This document shows, piece after piece, positions 1 through 6,687 of a stretch of 16,973 bases of DNA; within the stretch, counting starts at the first letter, position 1; each line of letters starts with the position of its first letter. This DNA is from Lachnospiraceae bacterium (lineage in GTDB: Bacteria > Bacillota_A > Clostridia > Lachnospirales > Lachnospiraceae), in the NCBI GenBank assembly GCA_017416505.1, contig JAFQCI010000034.1, positions 1-16,973 on the forward strand. Direction: 5' to 3'. Below the pieces are notes generated by a model, which saw only the letters and a list, made by a program, of their open reading frames with translations, searched no databases and was not told the origin of the DNA. Made by a program: the position numbers and the translations under genes.

Positions 1-140
1 ACTGTTCACTCGTACCTCGTAAACAGTAACAATTCGCAGGCTCATTTAGAGTTTTGCTTCGCAAAAGGAGCCTGCGAACTCCTGAATCACGTTCTTACGC
101 ACCAAAACAGCAAGTGTTTTGGTGCTGTCTGTACAGTAAC
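1..140. repeat. Mosaic palindromic repeat, long copy (cut by window edge)
   Basis: The unit is bounded by ACTGT at the window edge (probably GTTACTGT in full) and ACAGTAAC at 133-140, with a further ACAGTAAC at 23-30. Inside are three nested hairpins: TTCGCAGGCTC (33-43) pairs with GAGCCTGCGAA (68-78), TTTTGC (52-57) with GCAAAA (61-66), and GCACCAAAACA (99-109) with TGTTTTGGTGC (115-125). A shortened copy lies at 1065-1142, so this is an interspersed repeat and not a one-off terminator. No coding frame is apparent. Bases 141-241 hold nothing recognisable apart from a short duplicated motif (TCTRATACGTTGC at 209-221 and 241-253). Confidence 0.8.
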
Positions 141-241
141 GAAAGTTTCACAATACTGCTTAAATGATATCATGTCTGATTCCTTGTGGCAAGTCCAAAA
201 GTAAAGAGTCTGATACGTTGCTTTCCACGTAAAAATTAACT

Positions 242-988
242 CTAATACGTTGCATTTACTACCGGAAGTCCAATCTGGATGATGGTTCGTCCATTGGCTT
301 CATCCAAGGTATACGTTACATTCACATTGATTTTTTCCTCATCCTCTACCCTGAATTCTCCAAGTTCTTCCCCATAGCCATAGTAACTATACCAGTCTTC
401 TCCACTTACCTCTTTTACCTTCTTTGCCCCAAGCAAGCGGAATACCTCTTCTGTTTGTTCTAACATTTCTTCTTCCGTCAACAATCCATCCTGAATTCCC
501 TTCAAGGCTATCTGTGTGCTGGTATCCATACCCAGTTTTTCCAAGGTATCTTCAATAACGTTTTTATATGCAATTAAATTATCTAAATCCTCCTGCAACG
601 TAATCCCCATAGAAAGATATTGTTTTTGGTCAATGGTAATCACCTGAAGCACCGCAGATTCTTTTGTACCTTCATATGTTAAAATCATCCTTTTTATTTC
701 ATCACTGTCTTTACTTTCTATCGTATAGTCTGAAGTAATACCGATTCCCTCTGCCAGATTTTTTAACATAGTTTCTTTGGTTCCCTCTGACAGCTCATCC
801 TCCAAAAACAGTCCATAAGTAGTTATCTGCCCTTCCAGCAAAGAAGTTTCTCCTCTGGATAAAACATCAATGATTTTATCCTCTTTCCGAATCCCCATAT
901 TAATAAATAATTGCAAAAATGCTGCTGCCCAGATTAAAACCAAAAAAGCTATTTTCGGTGTACTTAATTTATTCCAAAATTTTGACAT
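242..988 (-). CDS. YwmB-like membrane-anchored protein
   Basis: A 248-residue protein with one N-terminal membrane segment or uncleaved signal (about residues 12-30, after MSKFWNKLSTPK) and an acidic extracytoplasmic domain. The tail has the GRTIIQIGLPVV pattern that I associate with the YwmB family (TATA-box-binding-like fold, function poorly known, often near sporulation and cell-wall genes in Firmicutes). The assignment comes from general resemblance and length, not from a search. The start is supported by AAAGGAGGA (996-1004) just upstream of the ATG. It appears monocistronic: a possible promoter lies at 1033-1061 and palindromic repeats lie on both sides. No terminator is evident before the window edge other than the repeat hairpins. 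It could instead be an unrelated secreted protein of unknown role. Confidence 0.6.
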   Translation of the reverse strand: MSKFWNKLSTPKIAFLVLIWAAAFLQLFINMGIRKEDKIIDVLSRGETSLLEGQITTYGLFLEDELSEGTKETMLKNLAEGIGITSDYTIESKDSDEIKRMILTYEGTKESAVLQVITIDQKQYLSMGITLQEDLDNLIAYKNVIEDTLEKLGMDTSTQIALKGIQDGLLTEEEMLEQTEEVFRLLGAKKVKEVSGEDWYSYYGYGEELGEFRVEDEEKINVNVTYTLDEANGRTIIQIGLPVVNATY

Positions 989-992
989 AAAA

Positions 993-1024
993 AAATCCTC
1001 CTTTCATTTCTAAAAGAAGGATTT
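993..1024 (-). promoter_or_regulatory. Possible hairpin sequestering the ywmB-like ribosome site
   Basis: In the minus-strand leader, AAATCCT (1024-1018) can pair with AGGATTT (999-993). The 3' arm contains part of the AAAGGAGGATT Shine-Dalgarno region, and short TTT/AAA pairing is possible inside. This could mask the ribosome site. The stem is only 7 bp and may be chance in A/T-rich DNA. Confidence 0.3.
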
Positions 1025-1032
1025 CCATTTTT

Positions 1033-1061
1033 TATGTAATTTATACCTTAAATTCTGTCCA
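1033..1061 (-). promoter_or_regulatory. Putative promoter of the ywmB-like gene
   Basis: On the minus strand TGGACA (1061-1056) is followed after 17 nt by TACATA (1038-1033), giving a leader of roughly 35-40 nt to the ATG at 988. Both boxes are one or two bases off consensus, so this is moderate evidence only. Confidence 0.4.
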
Positions 1062-1064
1062 TTT

Positions 1065-1142
1065 GTTACTGTACACTCGTACCTCGTAAACAGTAACAAT
1101 TCGCAGGCTCATTTAGTGTTTTGGTGCTGTCTGTACAGTAAC
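1065..1142. repeat. Mosaic palindromic repeat, internally deleted copy
   Basis: Bounded by GTTACTGT (1065-1072) and ACAGTAAC (1135-1142), with a second ACAGTAAC at 1090-1097. It matches the copy at 1-140 except for a clean loss of about 65 bp between ATTTAG and TGTTTTGGTGC, with an AG dinucleotide at both breakpoints. It lies just past the 3' end of the repeat-protein gene and upstream of the ywmB-like promoter. Confidence 0.8.
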
Positions 1143-1186
1143 ATCCATTTACATCTTATACTTATTTTCCAGAACCTTATCTCATT

Positions 1187-2929
1187 CTAAGGTCTTCTGG
1201 TTTCGCAAGTTACTTTATATTCTGAATTTAATTCACTTCTGCTTATAGTTCTGCCCCAGGTGATTTTACAAGTATTAGATGCATTGCATTCTGCAACGGT
1301 AATGTAATTCTTGGATTTTCCAATGACTACAAAAGAATGCCCATAACTGCCAAAATACTCTCCTACACGGATGGTATCACCAATTCTTATGGCATCGAAA
1401 TTATAGTCATAATAGATTCTTTCTGCATCCTCACCAAAAATTTCATCACTTAACTTAAAGGCAAATCCTGCACACTGATACGCCTGAATCCAGCTATATC
1501 CCTGGATATCAGCATTAAAGATATCGTAACGGTTGCAATATTCATAAGAATTACCGGTATGTATACATGGATTACTGGTTATGATTTCACTGGTATCTCC
1601 CGTAGTTGAAACGCCGACATGATTCCAATACTTTCCATTCGGATATTTTGTCTTTAGGTACTCTAACTTCCCTAAAATCTGTGCATCGGTCAAATAAGCG
1701 GCTACATAGTATCCATTTTCATCTACATACCAGTCTCCAATATAGGTGCTTACAGCCATTACACCATTAGAGTAAAAGTAAAACCAATCCGTTCCGATTT
1801 CCACCCAGCCAGTCTGCATGGCTCCACTGGCACTTAAATAATACCAGCTGATTCCATCGTTCATCCAACCGGTTTTCATGGCTCCACTTCCGCCTAAGTA
1901 ATACCATACTCCACCAATTTTCTGCCAGCCGGTTCTCATGGCTCCGCTTTCACTTAGGTAATACCAGGTTCCATTTACCTTTTCCCAACCGGTAGCCATA
2001 GTTCCATCAAAATCTAAATAATACCAGGAAGCCCCTACCTTCTGCCAGCCGATAGCCATGGCTCCACTTGGTTTTAAATAATACCAATCGCCATCTTCCT
2101 GATACCATCCTGTCTGCATAGCTCCACTTTTCGTAAAGTGATATATTTCTCCATCAAGATATGCCCATGTATCACTTTGCATGATACCAAAATCATCGAA
2201 ATAGTACCATCTTCCGGCGTCCTTTACCCATCCGGTTTTTCGGTATCCATTTTCATCAAAATAATACCAGACATCTTCTGTCATTTCAAACCAACCAATA
2301 GCTTTGGTTCCATCTTCTTTTACATAGTAAGTTCCAATGTCATCCGTTTTCCAGCTACCGGTTCCAGGATTCGCCTCCGCATATATGAAAGAAAGAAACT
2401 CTTCAAAAGCCGCCTCTGGATTTTCCGGGTCTATTTCTGTTCCCAGAATCTCTTCCCAATCTTCCAGCTCAAGTCCATCGGCAAAAGCTTCCATACTTGC
2501 TTTGCTTTCTTCTGTTACCAATTTCTCATAGGCATCAATTTCTTCGTCCGTCCAAAGAAGTGCATCTATTAGATATTCTCTTAAGGTTTCATTGCTCCAA
2601 TCTGTCCAGGAAGCCCATTTTTCTACGCTACTCACTTCAGCAGTATCTTCTTGGGTGCTACTTTCCTGACCGGTTCCTTCCCCTGTAGTATCTTCCTCAC
2701 TGGTACTTTCCTCAGTGCTACTTTCCGCAATGATATCTTCTGAAGTGTGGATTTGGTCAACATCCGTAATACTACCTGCCTGCACACCCTCTTCTGCCTC
2801 CATAACATACGCAGATGAAGTTCCTGTACTTTCCTGCGTTTCTGCAGCAAAAGCATTCATTACATTTCCCGCCAGCATGGCTGCAGTAATCACCCATGCA
2901 GTAGCTTTCTTAAAAAATTTGTGCTTCAT
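1187..2929 (-). CDS. Secreted choline-binding-type repeat protein with C-terminal cysteine peptidase-like domain
   Basis: A 580-residue exported protein, probably attached to the cell surface. A signal peptide with cleavage near AFA|AE (residue 28-29) is followed by a Ser/Thr/Glu-rich linker (about 35-105), an uncharacterised helical stretch (about 105-185), some ten to eleven 20-residue repeats of the GWxxxxGxWYYLxxSGAMxT type (about 190-408), and a C-terminal domain. In that domain Cys486 in QCAGFAF, His531 in GHSFVVIG and Glu547/Asn549 in AECN fit the Cys/His/polar layout of CHAP or NlpC/P60-like peptidases, so a cell-wall hydrolase or amidase role is inferred. The repeats belong to the CW-binding family; whether they bind choline, teichoic acid or glucan is unknown. 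It starts 22 bp after lysA with a GGGGGA ribosome site, so it is probably cotranscribed. The final bases form an imperfect hairpin (1170-1200) without a U-run. Confidence 0.8.
   Translation of the reverse strand: MKHKFFKKATAWVITAAMLAGNVMNAFAAETQESTGTSSAYVMEAEEGVQAGSITDVDQIHTSEDIIAESSTEESTSEEDTTGEGTGQESSTQEDTAEVSSVEKWASWTDWSNETLREYLIDALLWTDEEIDAYEKLVTEESKASMEAFADGLELEDWEEILGTEIDPENPEAAFEEFLSFIYAEANPGTGSWKTDDIGTYYVKEDGTKAIGWFEMTEDVWYYFDENGYRKTGWVKDAGRWYYFDDFGIMQSDTWAYLDGEIYHFTKSGAMQTGWYQEDGDWYYLKPSGAMAIGWQKVGASWYYLDFDGTMATGWEKVNGTWYYLSESGAMRTGWQKIGGVWYYLGGSGAMKTGWMNDGISWYYLSASGAMQTGWVEIGTDWFYFYSNGVMAVSTYIGDWYVDENGYYVAAYLTDAQILGKLEYLKTKYPNGKYWNHVGVSTTGDTSEIITSNPCIHTGNSYEYCNRYDIFNADIQGYSWIQAYQCAGFAFKLSDEIFGEDAERIYYDYNFDAIRIGDTIRVGEYFGSYGHSFVVIGKSKNYITVAECNASNTCKITWGRTISRSELNSEYKVTCETRRP
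1708..2350 (-). repeat. Tandem ~60-bp coding repeats (CW-binding modules)
   Basis: Ten to eleven tandem units, each about 60 bp, coding for 20-residue aromatic modules. Units five to nine are the most alike at DNA level, recurring as GGCTCCACT and AATACCA blocks on the plus strand (about 1800-2130). This pattern is prone to slippage and to copy-number differences between strains. Confidence 0.85.
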
Positions 2930-2951
2930 GCTTGTAATCCCCCATTCTTTT

Positions 2952-4211
2952 TTATAGTTCTACATCCCAAAAACCTTCTAAAGTACTGAAATAATCCTCC
3001 GGTGTTTCCTTTCTACGAATTAAACGGATACTTCCATCTTCTCTTAATAACACTTCGGCTGACTTCAATTTTCCGTTATAGTTATAACCCATAGAAAATC
3101 CGTGGGCTCCAGTATCGTGAATTACCAGAATATCTCCCATTTCGATTTCCGGTAAATTTCTATCTACTGCAAATTTATCACAATTCTCGCATAAAGAACC
3201 TGTTACATCGTAAACATGGTCTTTTGCCGCATCTTCTTTTCCCAATACAGTGATATGGTGATAAGCACCATAAATCGCCGGACGCATTAAATTTACAGCA
3301 CAGGCATCCACACCAATATATTCTTTATGTGTATGTTTTTCATGAATGGCTGTGGTAACAACATGCCCATAAGGTGCAAGCATAAAACGTCCTAATTCTG
3401 TAAAGATTTTCACATCACCCATTCCTGCCGGAACTAAGATTTCTTCATATGCCTTTCTTACGCCTTCTCCAATCACAAGGATATCATTTGGCTCTTTATC
3501 CTCTGTATAAGGTACACCAATACCACCGGATAAATTGATAAAACTGATTTTTACTCCGGTTTCTTCTTTTAATTCTACTGCTGTTTTGAATAAAATTCCT
3601 GCCAAAGTAGGATAATAATCATTGGTTACCGTATTACTTGCCAAAAAGGAGTGCATACCAAATTCTTCTACCCCAAGAGCCTTTAATTTCTTAAATGCTT
3701 CTGTCATCTGTGGTCTGGTCATACCATACTTGGCATCCCCAGGATTGTCCATAATCGTGTTGGCAATCGCAAACTTTCCACCTGGGTTAAAACGACAGGA
3801 AATCTTCTTTGGAATTCCTGCTGCTTCCTTTAAGAAATCGATATGTGTAATATCATCTAAGTTAATGGTAGCATCAATTTGTCTTGCATAAACAAATTCT
3901 TCCGCTGGTGTATCATTAGAAGAAAACATAATGTCTTCTCCTTTATAATTCAGCTTTTCTGCCATCATTAATTCTGTCATGGAAGCACAGTCTACTCCAC
4001 ATCCCTCTTCCTGTAAAATACGCAAAATAGTTGGGTTTGGAGTTGCTTTTACTGCAAAATATTCTTTAAATCCTTTATTCCAGGAAAAAGCCTCTTTTAA
4101 TTTTCTTGCATTTTCTCTAATTCCTTTTTCATCGTATAAATGAAATGGAGTTGGAACCTCTTTTATAATATTTTGAGCTTGTTCCTTTGTAATAAATGGG
4201 ACCTTTTTCAT
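2952..4211 (-). CDS. lysA: Diaminopimelate decarboxylase
   Basis: A fold-type III PLP enzyme that decarboxylates meso-diaminopimelate to L-lysine in the cytoplasm. With the start used here (419 residues), the PLP lysine is K55 in AVKATPN, the HSFLASN segment (H187) replaces the more usual HIGS motif, the phosphate-binding loop is GGIG (229-232), then ELGR (272-275), the catalytic cysteine C341 in SLCENCD, and the MGYNYNG motif (Y376). A longer in-frame ATG at 4325 is rejected because a good promoter (TTGACA-16-TAAAAT, 4273-4246) lies downstream of it. ATG 4211 has AGAGG 9 nt upstream, whereas the ATG at 4220 directly abuts that site. The repeat-protein gene follows after 22 bp. The window also holds ddh, which supplies meso-DAP. 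No lysine riboswitch is visible in the short leader. Confidence 0.92.
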   Translation of the reverse strand: MKKVPFITKEQAQNIIKEVPTPFHLYDEKGIRENARKLKEAFSWNKGFKEYFAVKATPNPTILRILQEEGCGVDCASMTELMMAEKLNYKGEDIMFSSNDTPAEEFVYARQIDATINLDDITHIDFLKEAAGIPKKISCRFNPGGKFAIANTIMDNPGDAKYGMTRPQMTEAFKKLKALGVEEFGMHSFLASNTVTNDYYPTLAGILFKTAVELKEETGVKISFINLSGGIGVPYTEDKEPNDILVIGEGVRKAYEEILVPAGMGDVKIFTELGRFMLAPYGHVVTTAIHEKHTHKEYIGVDACAVNLMRPAIYGAYHHITVLGKEDAAKDHVYDVTGSLCENCDKFAVDRNLPEIEMGDILVIHDTGAHGFSMGYNYNGKLKSAEVLLREDGSIRLIRRKETPEDYFSTLEGFWDVEL

Positions 4212-4245
4212 TTGATTCATCCTCTTTCTTTCTTCTTTTCTTTTA

Positions 4246-4273
4246 ATTTTATTCATCTGATAACATTTGTCAA
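4246..4273 (-). promoter_or_regulatory. lysA promoter
   Basis: On the minus strand a perfect TTGACA (4273-4268), a 16-nt spacer and TAAAAT (4251-4246). The start point would be near 4239, leaving a leader of about 28 nt to ATG 4211. This excludes the longer reading frame beginning at 4325. Confidence 0.75.
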
Positions 4274-4370
4274 GGGATTCAAAAAAATTAACAAAAAATA
4301 ACGGGAAGGCTGATATCATCTGCATCCTCTTTCTCCAATGACAACCGTGAATTATCTCGAAAAAAAACTA

Positions 4371-4399
4371 TTGCAATCCGAAAAAAAGTATGCTAGTAT
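4371..4399 (+). promoter_or_regulatory. Promoter of the hemolysin III-like gene
   Basis: TTGCAA (4371-4376), 17 nt, then TAGTAT (4394-4399) preceded by TGC, an extended -10. The start point is expected near 4406, about 148 nt ahead of the coding start. Confidence 0.7.
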
Positions 4400-4405
4400 A
4401 AAAAT

Positions 4406-4553
4406 ACGCTAGATGTAGTTTTAAAAACCACATCTAAAAATATTAAAAACTTTAATTTGTAGTAACGCCTATCAGACAGGCAGCTGGATTTAAACTACTA
4501 ACATGATTTCATTTGTATAACTAAAACATAGAAAGGATTTAGGAGGCGACGAT
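4406..4553 (+). promoter_or_regulatory. Long structured 5' leader of the hemolysin III-like gene
   Basis: Hairpin 1: AGATGT (4411-4416) with ACATCT (4430-4435). Second domain: GTAGT (4459-4463) closes with ACTAC (4494-4498) around an inner hairpin GCCT (4467-4470)/AGGC (4478-4481) with loop ATCAGAC. The GGAGG ribosome site lies at 4541-4545. No terminator follows the structure, so any control would act on translation or RNA stability. I do not recognise a known riboswitch class. The rest of the 4212-4553 gap holds only the two divergent promoters. Confidence 0.45.
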
Positions 4554-5225
4554 ATGAAATATATTTGGACTCAAAGCAAACGTCATTTAAAAGACCCGGG
4601 CAGTGCCCTCACCCACTTCGTTGCAATGTTGTTTACTATTATGGGAATTGCACCTTTGTTACTAAAGTCACTAAATGGTAATAATCCTAAGGGTGTTTAT
4701 TCCTTAGCAATATTTATGATTAGTATGGTATTGCTTTATGCAGCCAGTACCATTTATCATTCTTTGAACATTTCCCAAAAAATAAACTTAAGACTTCGTA
4801 AACTGGACCATGCCATGATTTTTGTTTTGATTGCAGGCTCCTATACTCCGGTTTGTGCCTTAGTATTAAAAGGAAGTCTTGGACGTAACCTTTTAATTTT
4901 TATCTGGTCTGTTGCCATCATCGGAATTTTATTTAAAATGTGCTGGATTACCTGTCCACACTGGTTATCCTCTACCATGTATATTCTAATGGGCTGGGCA
5001 GTGGTTTTCGCTTTTAAACCTTTAATGGCAACTCTATCAAAACCTGCTTTCTTATGGTTATTAATGGGTGGTATCATTTACACCATTGGCGGTGTTATCT
5101 ATGCCTTGAAACTTCCTATTTTCAACCAACGTCATAAATATTTCGGAAGTCATGAAATTTTTCACTTGTTTGTAATGGGTGGAAGCCTTTGTCACTTCAT
5201 ATTTATGTATCAATATATTGCTTAG
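4554..5225 (+). CDS. Hemolysin III / PAQR-type integral membrane protein
   Basis: A 223-residue polytopic membrane protein, the normal size for the bacterial hemolysin III (YqfA/PAQR) family, with about seven hydrophobic segments. Diagnostic elements are AASTIYHS near residue 65, LDHAMIFVLIAGSYTP near 85-100, and the C-terminal HEIFHLFVMGG with a further His in SLCHF. These are the Ser/His/Asp/His residues proposed to bind metal in PAQR proteins. The name comes from a Bacillus cereus haemolysin; most members are probably housekeeping membrane proteins and not toxins, and the substrate is unknown. The start is fixed by GGAGG 8 nt upstream. It is transcribed alone, from the 4371-4399 promoter through a structured leader, and ends at the strong terminator at 5336-5378. 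Confidence 0.88.
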   Translation: MKYIWTQSKRHLKDPGSALTHFVAMLFTIMGIAPLLLKSLNGNNPKGVYSLAIFMISMVLLYAASTIYHSLNISQKINLRLRKLDHAMIFVLIAGSYTPVCALVLKGSLGRNLLIFIWSVAIIGILFKMCWITCPHWLSSTMYILMGWAVVFAFKPLMATLSKPAFLWLLMGGIIYTIGGVIYALKLPIFNQRHKYFGSHEIFHLFVMGGSLCHFIFMYQYIA

Positions 5226-5335
5226 TTTCTTGTATTTACAAGTTACTATAGAAGCCCCACTCATAAATAAGTTTATAAAGTGCCGGCACTAAAATAAATC
5301 TTAATATGAAACGGGCTAAACTTAAACCCGAAAAA

Positions 5336-5378
5336 TGAGACACAGGAAAACTCTCTCACATCCTGTGTCTCGTTTTTT
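5336..5378 (+). terminator. Rho-independent terminator of the hemolysin III-like gene
   Basis: GAGACACAGGA (5337-5347) pairs perfectly with TCCTGTGTCTC (5361-5371), an 11-bp stem followed by GTTTTTT. Upstream, at 5279-5290, a separate 12-bp palindrome AGTGCCGGCACT lies after the stop codon; its role is unknown. Confidence 0.9.
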
Positions 5379-5500
5379 ATCCTATACAATCGCACGTTTC
5401 ACTTCCACCCAATCAAATGAACTGCAGAATTTCTTCTTTCAAATCCTTTTCTTAAAGTAAATGTAATCCTGCGATTGTCAGATATATTCCTAATATATGC

Positions 5501-5539
5501 GAAAAAGAACAAAGTGTGCGAAACACCTTGTTCTTTTTC
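5501..5539 (-). terminator. Long hairpin, likely terminator of fba or of the cryptic transcript
   Basis: Positions 5501-5517 and 5523-5539 are reverse complements over 17 bp with a single mismatch, around a 5-nt loop. On the minus strand the core AACAAGGTGT/ACACTTTGTT stem is followed by CTTTTTC, the layout of a bidirectional terminator. It lies about 90 bp past the fba stop. Confidence 0.6.
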
Positions 5540-5563
5540 TAGACATTTAACCGCTGCTTTTAT

Positions 5564-5592
5564 ATTATAACCATTCAAAGTGATATTTGCAA
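5564..5592 (-). promoter_or_regulatory. Orphan consensus promoter downstream of fba
   Basis: Minus strand TTGCAA (5592-5587), 17-nt spacer, perfect TATAAT (5569-5564). It would start RNA near 5557, about 20 nt ahead of the long hairpin at 5539-5501. No intact gene follows, so it may drive a short RNA or be a remnant or chance element. Confidence 0.5.
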
Positions 5593-5629
5593 TACCAAAT
5601 TTTCACAACTTTGAATTGCTATTTCTATT

Positions 5630-6496
5630 TTATTCTGCCTTACCAACAGAACCAAATAATTCCATTTTTTCTTTTACAGTTGCTTTGATTGCTTCAAATC
5701 CTGGTGCTAATAATTTACGAGGGTCAAATCCCTTACCAGCCTGATCTTTTCCAGCTTCGATGTATTCACGAGTAGCTGCTGCAAAGGATAACTGACATTC
5801 TGTATTAACATTAATCTTAGCTACACCTAAAGAGATTGCTTTCTTAATCATATCAGAAGGGATACCAGTACCACCGTGTAATACTAATGGCATATCTCCA
5901 GTCTTTTGTTGGATAGCATCTAAAGTATCGAAGCTTAATCCTGCCCAGTTTGCTGGGTATTTACCATGAATGTTTCCGATACCTGCTGCAAGCATAGTTA
6001 CACCTAAGTCAGCGATTGCTTTACATTCATCTGGATCTGCACATTCACCAGCACCAACAACACCATCTTCTTCTCCACCGATAGAACCAACTTCTGCTTC
6101 TAAAGAAAGACCTTTTTCTTCACAAATCTTAACTAATTCTGTTGTCTTAGCAATGTTTTCTTCGATTGGATAGTGAGAACCATCGAACATTACAGAAGAG
6201 AATCCAGCTTCGATACAAGCCTTTGCTCCATCGTAGCTACCATGATCTAAGTGTAATGCAACTGGTACAGTAATGTTTAATTCTTCTAACATACCATTTA
6301 CCATACCTACGATAGTCTTATAACCACACATATACTTTCCTGCACCTTCAGAAACACCTAAAATAACAGGGGATTTTAATTCCTGTGCTGTTAATAAAAT
6401 AGCCTTGGTCCATTCTAAGTTATTAATGTTAAATTGACCAACTGCATATTTTCCTGCTTTTGCTTTTGTTAACATTTCTTTTGCTGAAACTAACAT
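5630..6496 (-). CDS. fba: Class II fructose-1,6-bisphosphate aldolase
   Basis: A 288-residue zinc-dependent aldolase of glycolysis and gluconeogenesis that cleaves fructose-1,6-bisphosphate to glyceraldehyde-3-phosphate and dihydroxyacetone phosphate. Signature residues are present: LHLDHGS with D84 and the zinc ligand H85, EAEVG around 133-137, H178 in IHGKY, H207 in LHGGTGIP, and the phosphate-binding INVNTE stretch near 228-233. Length and motifs fit the Bacillus FbaA type; a tagatose-bisphosphate aldolase of the same family cannot be fully excluded. The start is supported by GGAGG upstream of the ATG. It is monocistronic, driven by a TATAAT promoter at 6576-6548, with a 26-bp palindrome directly upstream of that promoter. 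Confidence 0.94.
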   Translation of the reverse strand: MLVSAKEMLTKAKAGKYAVGQFNINNLEWTKAILLTAQELKSPVILGVSEGAGKYMCGYKTIVGMVNGMLEELNITVPVALHLDHGSYDGAKACIEAGFSSVMFDGSHYPIEENIAKTTELVKICEEKGLSLEAEVGSIGGEEDGVVGAGECADPDECKAIADLGVTMLAAGIGNIHGKYPANWAGLSFDTLDAIQQKTGDMPLVLHGGTGIPSDMIKKAISLGVAKINVNTECQLSFAAATREYIEAGKDQAGKGFDPRKLLAPGFEAIKATVKEKMELFGSVGKAE

Positions 6497-6547
6497 TCGT
6501 AAATTCCTCCATTTATATTTCTTTTTTGTAACAACATTATCGTTCTC

Positions 6548-6576
6548 ATTATAACCTATTTAATATTAAGATACAA
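6548..6576 (-). promoter_or_regulatory. fba promoter
   Basis: Minus strand TTGTAT (6576-6571), 17 nt, perfect TATAAT (6553-6548). The -35 sits inside a GATAC/GTATC inverted repeat (6570-6581). The leader is about 45 nt. Confidence 0.65.
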
Positions 6577-6592
6577 GTATCAAAAGAAATTT

Positions 6593-6618
6593 GTTACTGT
6601 TCACATGTGAACAGTAAC
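6593..6618. repeat. Perfect 26-bp palindrome, minimal form of the mosaic repeat
   Basis: Two head-to-head copies of GTTACTGTTCACA (6593-6605) form a perfect palindrome. The half-site matches the end of the copy at 1-140 and the GTTACTGT end at 1065. It looks like the repeat reduced to its two termini. Its place just upstream of the fba -35 also leaves a protein-binding role open. Confidence 0.75.
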
Positions 6619-6687
6619 GTAAATTTTGATATACTTCCTATGTAAAAAGAAGGATAGATTTCCTATTTCATTCTCAGTTCACCTGAC

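Larger units (their letters stand above)
5382..5606 (-). pseudogene. Probable decayed small gene (unrecognised protein)
   Basis: The minus strand has an open frame of 67 codons (5602 to a TGA at 5401-5399) without an ATG. The translation looks protein-like, for example NGYNIKAAVKCLEKE, then SDNRRITFTLRKGFERRNS and AVHLIGW. A GTG (5606-5604) would start it if one A in the following run were removed, and just before the TGA another frame continues as VEVKRAIV to a TAG (5384-5382). This pattern suggests a gene of about 75-80 codons broken by two frameshifts. I do not recognise the family. A consensus promoter (5592-5564) and a long hairpin (5501-5539) lie inside it, so the segment may instead give rise to a small RNA. 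The rest of the 5226-5629 gap holds only the upstream terminator. Confidence 0.4.

Noticed and set aside
1170..1200. Terminator of the repeat-protein gene
   Set aside because: CCAGAACCTTA pairs with the stop-codon region only with a 2-nt bulge and is not followed by a U-run, so it was not called.
1708..2350. CRISPR-like regular repeats of about 60 bp
   Set aside because: The repeats are contiguous, in frame and encode CW-binding modules; there are no spacers.
2138..2688. Several plus-strand frames across the repeat-protein gene
   Set aside because: They are antisense shadows produced by its tandem repeats and low-complexity linker.
4212..4245. Lysine riboswitch ahead of lysA
   Set aside because: The predicted leader is only about 28 nt, far too short for the L-box.
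4212..4325. 38 extra N-terminal residues for lysA
   Set aside because: A TTGACA-16-TAAAAT promoter lies inside this stretch, and the ribosome site fits ATG 4211.
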